A stretch of 64,000 bases of DNA, taken from DATDAH01 sp963725155 (GTDB taxonomy: Bacteria > Actinomycetota > Acidimicrobiia > Acidimicrobiales > DATDAH01). The notes under the pieces are model-generated. The model worked only from the letters and a program-made list of their open reading frames with translations. It did no database searches and had not been told where the DNA came from. Where the stretch lies: assembly GCA_963725155.1 (NCBI GenBank), contig CAVRXU010000002.1, positions 372,001 to 436,000 on the forward strand. The letters are read 5' to 3'. The position numbers and the translations under genes are program-made. Positions 7,762 through 15,877 of the stretch are shown here, piece by piece; positions within the stretch are counted from its first letter, which is position 1; each line of letters opens with the position of its first letter.

Positions 7762-8253
7762 ATGGCGAAGTCCCGCGCGGAAGTCCTCGCGCGCATCCGC
7801 GAGGCGGACTACCGCAAGATGCTGAAGTACTCAGCGGTCTCCGCCATTGCTTTCCCCGTCACGCAGGTCATGCTGCTCGTCTTCACCGTGGGCCTCGACT
7901 GGTCGTTCGTGAAGGCCAACCTCGTGGCCGTCACGATCATGGCCTTCCCGGCCTACCTCATGAACCGCTACTGGGTCTGGGGCAAGAAGGACAAGAACCG
8001 GTTCATGACCGAGGTCCTCCCGTTCTGGATCATCACGCTCATCGGCCTCGTCCTGTCGACCATCTGCGCCCACTACGCGGAGAAGTGGTTCGCCGGCTCG
8101 GAGCTGGCCGTGAACGTGGCCAACGCCGTCGGCTTCGGCCTCGTCTGGGTCTTCAAGTTCATCTTCCTCGACCGGCTCATGTTCGGGAACCAGATGCACT
8201 TCCCGCCGGACGAGGAGCTGGACGCCGAGCTCGGCTCCGCGCCCGCCGTCTGA
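7762..8253 (+). CDS. GtrA family membrane protein
   Basis: A 163-aa protein with four predicted membrane helices, beginning about LKYSAVSAIAFPVTQVML and ending with the helix FGLVWVFKFIFLDRLMF. The GtrA fold motif N(R/K)YWVW is present (MNRYWVWGKK). GtrA proteins assist translocation of polyprenyl-linked sugars in cell-wall or O-antigen decoration. ATG 7762 was chosen over upstream ATGs at 7717 and 7753 because the conserved region begins with MAKSRAEVL. The next gene starts five bases after the stop. Confidence 0.85.
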   Translation: MAKSRAEVLARIREADYRKMLKYSAVSAIAFPVTQVMLLVFTVGLDWSFVKANLVAVTIMAFPAYLMNRYWVWGKKDKNRFMTEVLPFWIITLIGLVLSTICAHYAEKWFAGSELAVNVANAVGFGLVWVFKFIFLDRLMFGNQMHFPPDEELDAELGSAPAV

Positions 8254-8258
8254 CCGCC

Positions 8259-8882
8259 TTGGACCCGCGCCTCCAGGCCGCCGCGGAGGCCGCCCGGGGC
8301 TTCATGCCGCCGGACGAGGGCCTGGCCCTTCATGACGCGGCGCTGGCCTCGCCTGGCCCGTTCCTCGAGATCGGCACCTACTGCGGCAAGTCCGCGGTGT
8401 ACCTGGGGGCGGCCGCGGAGGCGAATGGCACCGTGCTCTTCACGGTGGACCACCATCGCGGCTCAGAGGAGAACCAGGCCGGTTGGGAGCACCACGAGGC
8501 CGACCTGGTCGATCCCGAGAGCGGGTTGATGGACACACTGCCCCACTTCCGCCGGACCATCCTCGGGGCCGACCTGGAGGGCGCGGTCGTCGCCGTCATC
8601 GGTGACTCCGTGACCGTTGCCGCCCACTGGACCACGGCCATCGGCTTCCTGTTCATCGACGGTGGCCACGGCCCGGAGCCGGCCCACCGGGACTACGAGA
8701 GCTGGGTCCCCCATGTCGTCGTGGGCGGGACGCTGGCCATCCACGACGTCTTCTCGGACCCCGCCGACGGCGGTCGACCCCCTTTCGAGCTCTACAGCCG
8801 AGCCCTCGAGTCCTTGGCCTTCGAGGAGATCGGGGCCACCGGCTCGCTGCGGGTCCTGCGCCGGGTCGCCGAGGGCATCTAG
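8259..8882 (+). CDS. Class I SAM-dependent methyltransferase (Methyltransf_24-like)
   Basis: A 207-aa protein. Motif I reads FLEIGTYCGKSAVYLGAA, and later FLFIDGGHGPEPAHRDY matches the acidic motif of the Methyltransf_24 group; GGTLAIHDVF is the post-motif strand. The best start is TTG 8259, five bases past the GtrA stop; no ATG or GTG fits. The methyl acceptor is unknown. Related proteins sit in actinobacterial glycan and surface-lipid loci, which agrees with GtrA upstream. Co-transcription with GtrA and the following DinB gene (two-base gap) is likely. Confidence 0.8.
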   Translation: MDPRLQAAAEAARGFMPPDEGLALHDAALASPGPFLEIGTYCGKSAVYLGAAAEANGTVLFTVDHHRGSEENQAGWEHHEADLVDPESGLMDTLPHFRRTILGADLEGAVVAVIGDSVTVAAHWTTAIGFLFIDGGHGPEPAHRDYESWVPHVVVGGTLAIHDVFSDPADGGRPPFELYSRALESLAFEEIGATGSLRVLRRVAEGI

Positions 8883-8884
8883 CC

Positions 8885-9415
8885 ATGACCGAAGGCTGGG
8901 ACTGGATGCGCGTCCTGACCGAGTCGTGCCCGCACTGTGGGTTCGACGCCTCGGCCGTGGCCCCTGACGACCTGCCCGTGGCGCTGCGGGAGCAGGCCGC
9001 GGCCTGGGAGACCCTCCTGGCGTCGTCCGATGACACCGGGCTGCGGGCCCGGCCCGCGGGCGGGACCTGGACGGCCCTCGAGTACGGCTGCCACGTCCGG
9101 GACCTGCTCTCGGTAATGACCGAGCGGGTGGCCCGGACGTTGGTCGAGGACGGGCCCGAGTACGGCTGGTGGGACCACGAGGCCGCCGCCGTCGACGAGC
9201 ACTACAACGACCAGGACCCCGTCGCCGTCGCCGGTGACCTCGCCGCCAACGCCGAGTGGCTGGCCGGGACCCTGACCCTCGTCGAGGGCGCGGAGTGGGA
9301 CCGGCCCGGCACCCGTCGGGACTCGGATCCGTTCACGGTGGCGGGCTTGGGTCGCTTCACCCTGCACGAGCTGGCCCACCACCGGGCCGACGCCGAGGGC
9401 CGTCTGTCGCCTTGA
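8885..9415 (+). CDS. DinB superfamily protein
   Basis: A 176-aa four-helix-bundle protein of the DinB/YfiT superfamily. The three metal-ligand histidines are visible: GCHVRDLL in helix 2, and HELAHHRADAEG (HxxxH) near the C-terminus. Actinobacterial members are often thiol (mycothiol)-dependent enzymes. An N-terminal CPHCGFDAS segment could bind a metal as well, which is a common extension in this subgroup. The gene starts two bases after the methyltransferase stop. Confidence 0.85.
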   Translation: MTEGWDWMRVLTESCPHCGFDASAVAPDDLPVALREQAAAWETLLASSDDTGLRARPAGGTWTALEYGCHVRDLLSVMTERVARTLVEDGPEYGWWDHEAAAVDEHYNDQDPVAVAGDLAANAEWLAGTLTLVEGAEWDRPGTRRDSDPFTVAGLGRFTLHELAHHRADAEGRLSP

Positions 9416-9449
9416 CCGGGCGGGTCGGTTCCGCCAGCCGTCACCGATC

Positions 9450-10538
9450 TCAGTCCAGGGAGGGCTGGTCCTCGTGGGTCTCGTCGAGGGCGGCCTCGGG
9501 CAGGAAGCTGTGGTCCGTGAAGAGGCGGGAAGCAGCCGAGGACTGGGCCAACGCGTCGGCGGCCAGGATCACGGCGGCGGCGGTGTAGGTCGAGCGCTCG
9601 TCACCGGGGAAGTGGACCTGCTCGGGGTAGACGATGCCGGTCCAGTAGTAGCCGTCCTCGGAGCGCAAGGTCTGGGCCTGGCGGAACAGCTCGTGGGCGA
9701 AGTCGGTGCGGCCCACGGACAGGTAGGCCAGGAGGCACTCGCAGGTCTCGGCCGCCGTGATCCACGGGCGGTCGGACACGCAGCGGATGCCGCGGCCCTC
9801 GAGGTAGAAGGTGTCCAGCCGTTCGTCGAGGTGCGCCGCGCCCTCGTCGCCGCCGAAGACGCCGGCTAGCACCGGGTAGTACCAGTCCATGGCCCAGCGG
9901 TGCTTGGGGGCGAAGGCGTCGGGCTCGTGGCGCAGGGTGTGGACCAGGCGGGCCGCCGACAGCTCCCAGTCGGGCCGCTCGCGGCCCAGCGTGGCGGCGA
10001 TCGCCAAGGCGCAGCGGAGACTGTGGGAGATCGAGGACGACCCGGTCAGCAGGGCAAAGGACCACGGTGTGCCGTCGGCGTGGCGGGCCCAGAGGATCTC
10101 CCCACGGGGCGTCTGGAGGTCCATCACGAAGTTCACGGCCCGCTCGACCATGCCCCAGGTGGCCTCCAGGAAGCCCCGGTCCTCGGTCAGCAAGTAGTGG
10201 TGCCACACGCCGGCGGCCACATAGGCCACGGTGTTGGCGTCCAGCTTCTCCTGCTCGACCCGGTCGGCCAGGTAGTACTGGTGCCAGGAGCCGTCCTCCC
10301 GCTGGGTGTCGGCCAGCCAGGCGAAGGCCCGGTCGACCTCGTGGCGGCGGCCGCAGACGTCGAGCGCCATCGTGGCCTCGACGTGGTTCCAGACGTCGGC
10401 GTGTCCGCCGGGGAACCAGGGGATCATGCCGGTCGGCAGCTGCCACTCGGCGATGGATTCGGCGGTCTCGGCGATGTCGCCGGCACTCAGGATGCCGGGG
10501 ACCTCGAGGCGCGCGCCAGGATCAGGCGACACGGGCAT
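9450..10538 (-). CDS. Prenyltransferase/terpene-cyclase-like alpha-barrel protein
   Basis: A 362-aa all-helical protein with QW-like repeats, clearest in LADTQREDGSWHQYY, plus GGHADVWNHVEATMAL and YYWTGIVYPEQVHFPGDE. Actinobacterial homologs are labelled prenyltransferase because of the (alpha/alpha)6 barrel, but the architecture also fits six-hairpin glycosidases. Activity is therefore uncertain. It has no signal peptide. Its ATG lies inside the end of the methyltransferase gene (17-bp overlap). Together with that gene and the GT4 gene it forms an operon transcribed leftwards, probably for a glycosylated and methylated surface or storage molecule (inference). Confidence 0.7.
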   Translation of the reverse strand: MPVSPDPGARLEVPGILSAGDIAETAESIAEWQLPTGMIPWFPGGHADVWNHVEATMALDVCGRRHEVDRAFAWLADTQREDGSWHQYYLADRVEQEKLDANTVAYVAAGVWHHYLLTEDRGFLEATWGMVERAVNFVMDLQTPRGEILWARHADGTPWSFALLTGSSSISHSLRCALAIAATLGRERPDWELSAARLVHTLRHEPDAFAPKHRWAMDWYYPVLAGVFGGDEGAAHLDERLDTFYLEGRGIRCVSDRPWITAAETCECLLAYLSVGRTDFAHELFRQAQTLRSEDGYYWTGIVYPEQVHFPGDERSTYTAAAVILAADALAQSSAASRLFTDHSFLPEAALDETHEDQPSLD

Positions 10539-11301
10539 GGTCCTCCATGCTGGCTGGGACGGGCCGCGATTCCACCACGGCGGCCGTCGGCTTGCGGGCG
10601 TACAGCACGAGGCTCTTACCCAGGACGGGCCGGAGGAGTCGCTCCGCCAGCCGGGTGACGAGAGGGGCCTTCACCATGTCCCACACCAGGAGCCGGTGGT
10701 AGGCCTTGACCAGGGGGTTGCTGTCCTCCTGGGGCCCGACCAGGCAGCGGAGCCACCAGTACGGGGTGTGCAGGGCGTGGACCTGGTGGGAGCCACCGGG
10801 CTCGAGGCCGGTGGCGGCCAGCTTCTGGCGCAGCTCCCGCTCGGTGTAGATGCGGACGTGGCCGCCCGCCACCTTCGGGGCGTGGTACTCGTCGGACAGC
10901 TTCCAGCAGACGACCTCGGGCAGCCACGCCGGCACGGTGATGGCGATGGTCCCGCCCGGCTTGAGGACCCGGGCCAGCTCGGCCGCGGCGACCTCGTCGT
11001 CGGGGATGTGCTCCATGACCTCGGCGGCGATGATCCGGTCGAAGGTGTCGTCGGGGAACGGGAGGCGCTGGCCGTCGGCGACTGCGGCGGCCGCCAGCCC
11101 GCCGGCGGGGGCCTCGCCCACCTCTTCCATGGCCGCACACATGGTCCGACACTCCACCATGTCGGCGTGGTTGAAGTCGGCGGCCACGACCCGCACGCCC
11201 CGGCGGAACGCCTCGTACGCGTGCCGGCCGTTGCCCGCGCCGAGGTCCAGCAGGAGCTCACCGGCGCGCACGCCGAGACGGTCGTAGTCGACGGTCAGCA
11301 C
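10522..11301 (-). CDS. Class I SAM-dependent methyltransferase (Methyltransf_11/25)
   Basis: A 259-aa protein. Motif I is LLLDLGAGNGRHAYEA and later motifs are RIIAAEVMEHIPDDE and LKPGGTIAITVP. The C-terminal half contains Trp-rich HTPYWWLRCLVG, typical of the subgroup found with GT4 glycosyltransferases. The start is GTG 11301 (VLTVDYDRLG), four bases after the glycosyltransferase stop. The acceptor is probably a sugar or lipid made by the neighbouring enzymes; this is inferred from context only. Frame extension upstream of 11301 is antisense noise over the glycosyltransferase gene. Confidence 0.85.
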   Translation of the reverse strand: MLTVDYDRLGVRAGELLLDLGAGNGRHAYEAFRRGVRVVAADFNHADMVECRTMCAAMEEVGEAPAGGLAAAAVADGQRLPFPDDTFDRIIAAEVMEHIPDDEVAAAELARVLKPGGTIAITVPAWLPEVVCWKLSDEYHAPKVAGGHVRIYTERELRQKLAATGLEPGGSHQVHALHTPYWWLRCLVGPQEDSNPLVKAYHRLLVWDMVKAPLVTRLAERLLRPVLGKSLVLYARKPTAAVVESRPVPASMEDHARVA

Positions 11302-11305
11302 CCGG

Positions 11306-12556
11306 TCAGCCCTGCTTGAGGCGGATGCGGTACTGCTCGACCGTCTTCTCGGCGGTGTGGCGCCACGTCCAGTTGTCGATGACCCGTTGGCGACCGGCCA
11401 AGCCGACCTTGGTGGCCAGCTCGTGGTTGTCCATGGCGAAGTTGATGCGGGCGGCCAGGGCCGCGGCGTCACCCGGCGGGCAGGTGAAGGCGGTCTCGCC
11501 GTCCGGGCCGACGACCTCACGCAGGGCGCCGCCTGTGGTGGCCACCAAGGGCACGCCGGAGCACTGCGCCTCGATGGCGGGTAGCGAGAACCCCTCGTAG
11601 AGGGAGGGCACCACAGCCAGCTCGGCCTCGGCGTAGAGCTCGACGATGCGCTCGTCGGACACGCCGTAGACCCACTGGACGGCGTCGGTCAGGCCGTACT
11701 GCTCGAGGGTGCGCATGGCCCGCCCCTCTTCCTTGGGCTTGCCGATGATGACCAGGTCGCACGGTCGCTCGGTCCGGATCTTGGCCACCGCCTCCAGCAG
11801 GTAGGCCAAGCCCTTCATGGCCACGTCGGCTGAGGCGGTGGTGATGAGCCGGCCGGGCACCCGCTGGATGTGGGGGAGGGGGCGGAACTGCTCCTGGTCC
11901 ACGCCCACCGGGACGATGGCCATGTTCCGGAGGGGGACCTTGTGGTCCCTGTGGATGTCGTCCCGGGAGTTCTCCGACACCGTGATGACCCGCTTCATGC
12001 GGCTGGCCACCCGGGTCTGCATCTTGGTGAAGGCGTACCAGCGGCCCTTGTTCCACCGCTGCCAGCCGTTCTCGGCGTGCTCCATCTCCAGCCGGCGGTC
12101 GACGGTGATGGGGTGGTGGATGGTGGCCACGACGGGCAGCCCGTCCCGCTCGATGGCCAGCAGGCCGTAGCCGAGGGACTGGTTGTCGTGGACGAGGTCG
12201 AACTCACCCCGGCGCGTGCGCAGGTGCTGCCAGGCCCTGACACTGAACGCCAGCGGCTCGGGGAAGGTGCCGAGGGAGAACGACGTCACCTCGACGAAGT
12301 CGGCGAAGTGCTTGAGCTCGCCGATCCACGGCATCCGCATCGGGAAGTGCTCGTTGTAGATGTCGAGGCTGGGGAGCTCGACGAGGGGGACCCGCTCGTC
12401 CAGCCGGGGATAGGGCTGGCCGCCGAGGACTTCGACGGTGTGGCCCAGGTCCACGAGGGCCTTGGAGAGGTGACGGGTGTAGACGCCTTGACCACCCACG
12501 TGGGGCTTGCCCCGGTAGCTGAGATAGGCGATGCGCAGGGGCGCGTCGGCAGGCAT
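11306..12556 (-). CDS. GT4 family glycosyltransferase
   Basis: A 416-aa GT-B enzyme. The N-terminal Rossmann domain opens with RIAYLSYRGKPHVGGQGVYT (glycine-rich acceptor loop). The C-terminal domain carries the GT4 EX7E motif in YEGFSLPAIEA and the nucleotide-sugar region PSLYEGFSLP. A hexose transfer from a nucleotide sugar is expected. It leads an operon with a methyltransferase and the prenyltransferase-like protein. In mycobacteria a GT4/methyltransferase combination makes methylated polysaccharides; whether that applies here is unknown. The gene is divergent from dtd, with an 82-bp gap holding a small dyad. Confidence 0.9.
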   Translation of the reverse strand: MPADAPLRIAYLSYRGKPHVGGQGVYTRHLSKALVDLGHTVEVLGGQPYPRLDERVPLVELPSLDIYNEHFPMRMPWIGELKHFADFVEVTSFSLGTFPEPLAFSVRAWQHLRTRRGEFDLVHDNQSLGYGLLAIERDGLPVVATIHHPITVDRRLEMEHAENGWQRWNKGRWYAFTKMQTRVASRMKRVITVSENSRDDIHRDHKVPLRNMAIVPVGVDQEQFRPLPHIQRVPGRLITTASADVAMKGLAYLLEAVAKIRTERPCDLVIIGKPKEEGRAMRTLEQYGLTDAVQWVYGVSDERIVELYAEAELAVVPSLYEGFSLPAIEAQCSGVPLVATTGGALREVVGPDGETAFTCPPGDAAALAARINFAMDNHELATKVGLAGRQRVIDNWTWRHTAEKTVEQYRIRLKQG

Positions 12557-12581
12557 GTGACGAGATGGGCTTTCCGGTCCG

Positions 12582-12596
12582 TTGACTGAGCGGTCA
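12582..12596. promoter_or_regulatory. Small dyad in the GT4/dtd divergent promoter region
   Basis: TTGACTGAGCGGTCAA has perfect five-base ends (TTGAC/GTCAA). It resembles a TetR-family half-site pair but also contains a -35-like TTGACT. Only the position and symmetry support it. Confidence 0.3.
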
Positions 12597-12638
12597 AGTG
12601 TGCCCGGAACAGCGGGCTTTCAGGCCAGGATGGGCTTC

Positions 12639-13076
12639 GTGCGGGGTCTGGTGCAGCGCGTGGCGGAGGCCCGGGTCAGGGTCGGGGACGAGACGGTGGG
12701 CGAGATCGGTGCCGGCCTGTGCGTGCTCGTCGGCGTCCATCGGGACGACACGGAGGCCCAGGCGGTCAAGTTGGCCGACAAGGTGTGGGGCCTGCGGGTC
12801 ATGGCCGACGACGACGGTGTGATGAACCGCTCGGTGGCCGACACCACGGGTCAGGTCCTCGTCGTCAGCCAGTTCACCCTCTACGGCAACACCGACCGGG
12901 GTCGGCGCCCGTCCTGGCTGGACGCCGCCCCGCCCGAACAAGCCGAGCCCCTGGTCGATCTCGTCGTCTCGTCGTTGCGGGACCTGGGCGCCACCGTCGC
13001 CACCGGCCGCTTCCGCACCGACATGCAGGTCGAACTGGTCAACGACGGCCCCACCACCGTGCTGCTGGAGGTCTGA
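12639..13076 (+). CDS. dtd: D-aminoacyl-tRNA deacylase
   Basis: A 145-aa protein, the family's standard length. It clears D-amino acids and glycine mischarged on tRNA in the cytoplasm. Diagnostic motifs are SQFTLYGNTDRGRRPSW (active-site strand) and FRTDMQVELVNDGPTT, which contains the Gly-cisPro chirality-checking motif. GTG 12639 (VRGLVQRVAEARVRVG) was chosen because it places the conserved N-terminus at residue 1; ATG 12630 adds three residues. The 3' end is intact, although the frame of the IS30 transposase runs into it from the opposite strand. Confidence 0.93.
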   Translation: MRGLVQRVAEARVRVGDETVGEIGAGLCVLVGVHRDDTEAQAVKLADKVWGLRVMADDDGVMNRSVADTTGQVLVVSQFTLYGNTDRGRRPSWLDAAPPEQAEPLVDLVVSSLRDLGATVATGRFRTDMQVELVNDGPTTVLLEV

Positions 13077-14280
13077 CCTTGCGGCTGCTGGCCAGATCGT
13101 GGCTGCGGAGGTCGGCGGAAACGGCGCAACGAGGGCGGCGATGGGATGGTTTCATCCAGCCGAGGGTCTGTCGAGGCCGGTTGTTGAGCTTGTAGGCCAT
13201 GGCGTCGAGATCGGCTTCGGTGAACGCCGACAGGTCGGTGCCTTTGGGCATCCATTGGCGCAGGAGGCCGTTGGTGTTCTCGTTGGAGCCGCGTTGCCAG
13301 GGCGAGTGGGGGTCACAGAAGTAGACGGCGACGCCGGTGTCGATGCTGAACTGGGCGTGCTGGGCCATCTCGGTGCCCTGGTCCCAGGTGATCGAGCGCA
13401 TCAGATGCTCAGGCAGGGTCTTGACCTTGGCGGTCATCGCGACGCGGACGGTCTCTGCGGTGTGGTCGCCGGGCAGCCACAGCAGCATCACGTAACGGGT
13501 GGTGCGCTCGACGAGGGTCCCGACCGCGGAGCGGCCGTTCTTGCCGATGATGAGGTCGCCCTCCCAGAACCCGGCCACGGCCCGGTCCTCGGCCTCGGGA
13601 GGTCGATCCGAGATCATCACCTTGTCCGGGATCGTGCCGGGCCGCTCGAGGCGGGACCGGTTGCGGCGGATGGCCCGCCCGGTGCGCAGGCAGGTGGCGA
13701 GCTCCTTGCGGAGGGCGCCCCGGCCCTGGATGTAGAGGGACTGGTAGATGGTCTCCGGCGACACCCGCATCATCGGATCGTGGGGGAACTCGATGCGCAA
13801 CTGGGCCGAGATCTGCGCCGGGGACCACTGCTCGTCCTCGAGCCATGCCTCGACCTGGGCCCGCAGCTCGGGATGGGCGGCCAGCTTGGCGGCCTTGGGC
13901 CGCCGGGCCCGCTCAGCGGCCCGGCGATGGGCCCGCCAACCCGCATACCCGGCCCGGCCGCCATTGGCGCCCACCTCCCGAGACACTGTGGAGCCGGCCC
14001 GGCCGATCCGACGGCCGATCGCCCGAAACGACTCCCCGGCCTCCAGACCGCTGCGGATCTCCTCGCGCTCGCTGGCTGAGAGCCTTGCCCGAGATGGATC
14101 CCAGTCCAAACGGCGGGCCACACCCCCCGCCTCGCGCATCACCCTGTGCACGAAGCTCCCCGAGCGGGCCACCTCCCGAGCCACCTCCCGGGCCGGCATC
14201 CCATCCGCCACCAGCCCGATGATCCGCTTCCGTTCCTCCGGGGTCAGCTTCGGATACCGGCCACTGTTCGCGTTGCCCAC
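13039..14280 (-). CDS. IS30 family transposase with altered C-terminus
   Basis: A 413-aa reading frame. An N-terminal HTH (LTPEERKRIIGLVADG) and a second HTH (LSASEREEIRSGLEAG, then TVSREVGANG) precede the DDE core: WEGDLIIG, SITWDQGTEM and NENTNGLLRQ supply D, D and E. Normal IS30 sequence continues to LNNRPRQTLGWMKPS (13144); the last 34 residues are unlike the family and the stop lies inside dtd. The native 3' end has therefore been lost or shifted by an indel. Another frame after MKPS reads IAALVAPF, like the usual ending, which would fit a small indel. Activity is doubtful. Confidence 0.85.
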   Translation of the reverse strand: MGNANSGRYPKLTPEERKRIIGLVADGMPAREVAREVARSGSFVHRVMREAGGVARRLDWDPSRARLSASEREEIRSGLEAGESFRAIGRRIGRAGSTVSREVGANGGRAGYAGWRAHRRAAERARRPKAAKLAAHPELRAQVEAWLEDEQWSPAQISAQLRIEFPHDPMMRVSPETIYQSLYIQGRGALRKELATCLRTGRAIRRNRSRLERPGTIPDKVMISDRPPEAEDRAVAGFWEGDLIIGKNGRSAVGTLVERTTRYVMLLWLPGDHTAETVRVAMTAKVKTLPEHLMRSITWDQGTEMAQHAQFSIDTGVAVYFCDPHSPWQRGSNENTNGLLRQWMPKGTDLSAFTEADLDAMAYKLNNRPRQTLGWMKPSHRRPRCAVSADLRSHDLASSRKVRPPAARWWGRR

Positions 14281-14350
14281 GCCACCCTCCTGGTCGAGTC
14301 GAACCCGCTCAACTCGCCAGCACTGATGCGACGACCCTTAGAACCCGCCG
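13078..14350 (-). mobile_element. IS30-family insertion sequence, probably damaged at the transposase 3' side
   Basis: The boundaries are approximate. At the transposase 5' side the element seems to end near 14350, where GGCGGGTTCTAAGGGTCGTC (minus strand) looks like an IS30-type terminal repeat. At the other side only a weak partial match exists near 13105-13130. The 5' end abuts half of an intergenic palindrome exactly at its centre, and the missing half is not found beyond the other end, suggesting an adjacent deletion up to dtd. Confidence 0.6.
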
Positions 14351-14361
14351 TCGCTATGGCC

Positions 14362-14380
14362 ACCGAATCAGGTGCCAGAA
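14362..14380. repeat. Half copy of the GTTCTGG/CCAGAAC palindrome
   Basis: ACCGAATCAGGTGCCAGAA matches the right arm of the 822-869 palindrome at 18 of 19 bases, and the adjoining centre (CTATGGCC) also corresponds. The partner arm is replaced by the IS30 element. The repeat supplies the last codons and stop of lnt. Confidence 0.75.
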
Positions 14381-15834
14381 GCGTGAGTGGGCCGTCGCCG
14401 CCGGAACCTGAACCACGCCCCGGTCACCAGCCCGAGCGCAAGGAGGACCATGGGCCAGTCGCCCCAGCGCGTGTAGAGGGTCAGCCCCTCACGGGTCTCG
14501 ATCGTGCCTTGGACGACGGCGCGCTCGCTGACGGCGGTGCGGTCGATGACGTCGCCGTCGGGGCTGATGATGGCGGACAGGCCGGTGGGGGCGGCCTGGA
14601 GGACCCATCGTCCGGTCTCCATGGCCCGCAGCTGGGACGAGGCGATCTGCTGGGTCTGGACGATGGTCAGCCAGTAGGACGACCCGTTGGTGGGGTTGAG
14701 CAGGACCTCGCCACCATGGCTGATGGCGTCCCGGGCCCGGTCGGCGAAGAACACCTCCCAGGAGATGACGACGCCGAGGGTGCCCACATCGGTCTCGACC
14801 GTGGCCTCCCCCTCGCCCTCGATGGCGTCCCGGGCGGGCAGGGCGTTGCCGGCGAAGTGGCTGAGGAACCCCCGCAGCGGCACGTACTCCCCGAAGGGCA
14901 CCCGGCGGACCTTCTCGTAGCGGTCGGTGAAGTTGCCGTCGGCGTCGATGACGAGAGCGGCGTTGTGGAAGCGGTCACCGTCGCCCTCGACCGCCCCGAC
15001 GACGAGTGGGGCGTCCAGCTCTCGAGCCAAGCCGGACAGCTCCTCACCTTCCTGCTGGGTCTCGACCGGGCCTTCCACGTTGATGACGTTCTCGGGCCAG
15101 ACCACCAGGTCGACCGGGGTGTCCACGTCCTCGCTGGCCGCGAGATGGCGTTCGAAGACATCGCGGGGGTCCGTGTCGGCGGCCCGTGTGCGCTGGGGGC
15201 CGCCGCCCTGGACGAGGGCCACGTCCAGCGTGCCGGTGGAATGGCCGTCGGGGGCGATGCCGGCGAGGAGGACGACGACGAGCACGCCGACCAGCGCGGC
15301 CGCGCCGAAGCGGCGGGAGCCCGAGACCAGGGCGTCGAGGGCCACGCCGACGGTGGCGACGAGGGCGACCAGCAACAAGGGCCCGAGGACACGCACGGTG
15401 GGGCCGAGCAGGGTGTCGACCTGGGTCATGGCCACGGTTGCCAGCGGCTGGCCGCCGAAGGGCCAGGACCAACGCACGTACTCGGCCAGCACCGCGGCCC
15501 CGACCAGAGCAGGCCACCGCCACCGGCCCGGCGGACAGACGAAGGCGGCCACGGCCCAGAAGCCGCTCCACAGGCCGACGGCGATGCCGTAGCCGGGGAC
15601 GGTGAAGTCGAGCATCCAGAACACCGCGGGGACGAACCACCCGAGGGCGAACAGGGCGCCCTTTCCGGCTCGGCGGCGTCGGGACGGGTCGTCGATCTGA
15701 TGGCTGAACAGGGCGAAGGCGATGAAGGCCAGTGGCCACCACCCCCACGGCGGCATGGCCAGGGCCAGCAGCCCGCCGGCGAGGAGGCTGACGAGCGCGC
15801 TGGTTCGACCTCCGCCCGAACTTGCGCTCCTCAC
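14368..15834 (-). CDS. lnt: Apolipoprotein N-acyltransferase
   Basis: A 488-aa membrane enzyme that adds the third acyl chain to lipoproteins. An N-terminal multi-helix domain (about 1-195) is followed by a nitrilase-fold domain. The catalytic Glu is in VVWPEN (E248) and the Lys in YEKVRRVPFGEY (K308). The position of the E. coli catalytic Cys387 reads VVISWEVFF, i.e. Ser358 rather than Cys. Mycobacterial Lnt proteins are, from memory, also reported with Ser here. The start is GTG 15834. Its last codons come from a half palindrome, and an IS30 remnant lies just downstream. Several lipoproteins in this window (EfeO, cupredoxin, sugar dehydrogenase) are potential substrates. Confidence 0.85.
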   Translation of the reverse strand: MRSASSGGGRTSALVSLLAGGLLALAMPPWGWWPLAFIAFALFSHQIDDPSRRRRAGKGALFALGWFVPAVFWMLDFTVPGYGIAVGLWSGFWAVAAFVCPPGRWRWPALVGAAVLAEYVRWSWPFGGQPLATVAMTQVDTLLGPTVRVLGPLLLVALVATVGVALDALVSGSRRFGAAALVGVLVVVLLAGIAPDGHSTGTLDVALVQGGGPQRTRAADTDPRDVFERHLAASEDVDTPVDLVVWPENVINVEGPVETQQEGEELSGLARELDAPLVVGAVEGDGDRFHNAALVIDADGNFTDRYEKVRRVPFGEYVPLRGFLSHFAGNALPARDAIEGEGEATVETDVGTLGVVISWEVFFADRARDAISHGGEVLLNPTNGSSYWLTIVQTQQIASSQLRAMETGRWVLQAAPTGLSAIISPDGDVIDRTAVSERAVVQGTIETREGLTLYTRWGDWPMVLLALGLVTGAWFRFRRRRPTHASGT

Positions 15835-15877
15835 ACCACAGATCCGTGGCGTGGGCTACGCAAGGTCGTGGGCCGAG

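Noticed and set aside
9450..10538. Terpene biosynthetic cluster
   Set aside because: The prenyltransferase-like protein lacks a clear DXDD or DDXXD motif, and no polyprenyl synthase or tailoring genes lie around it.
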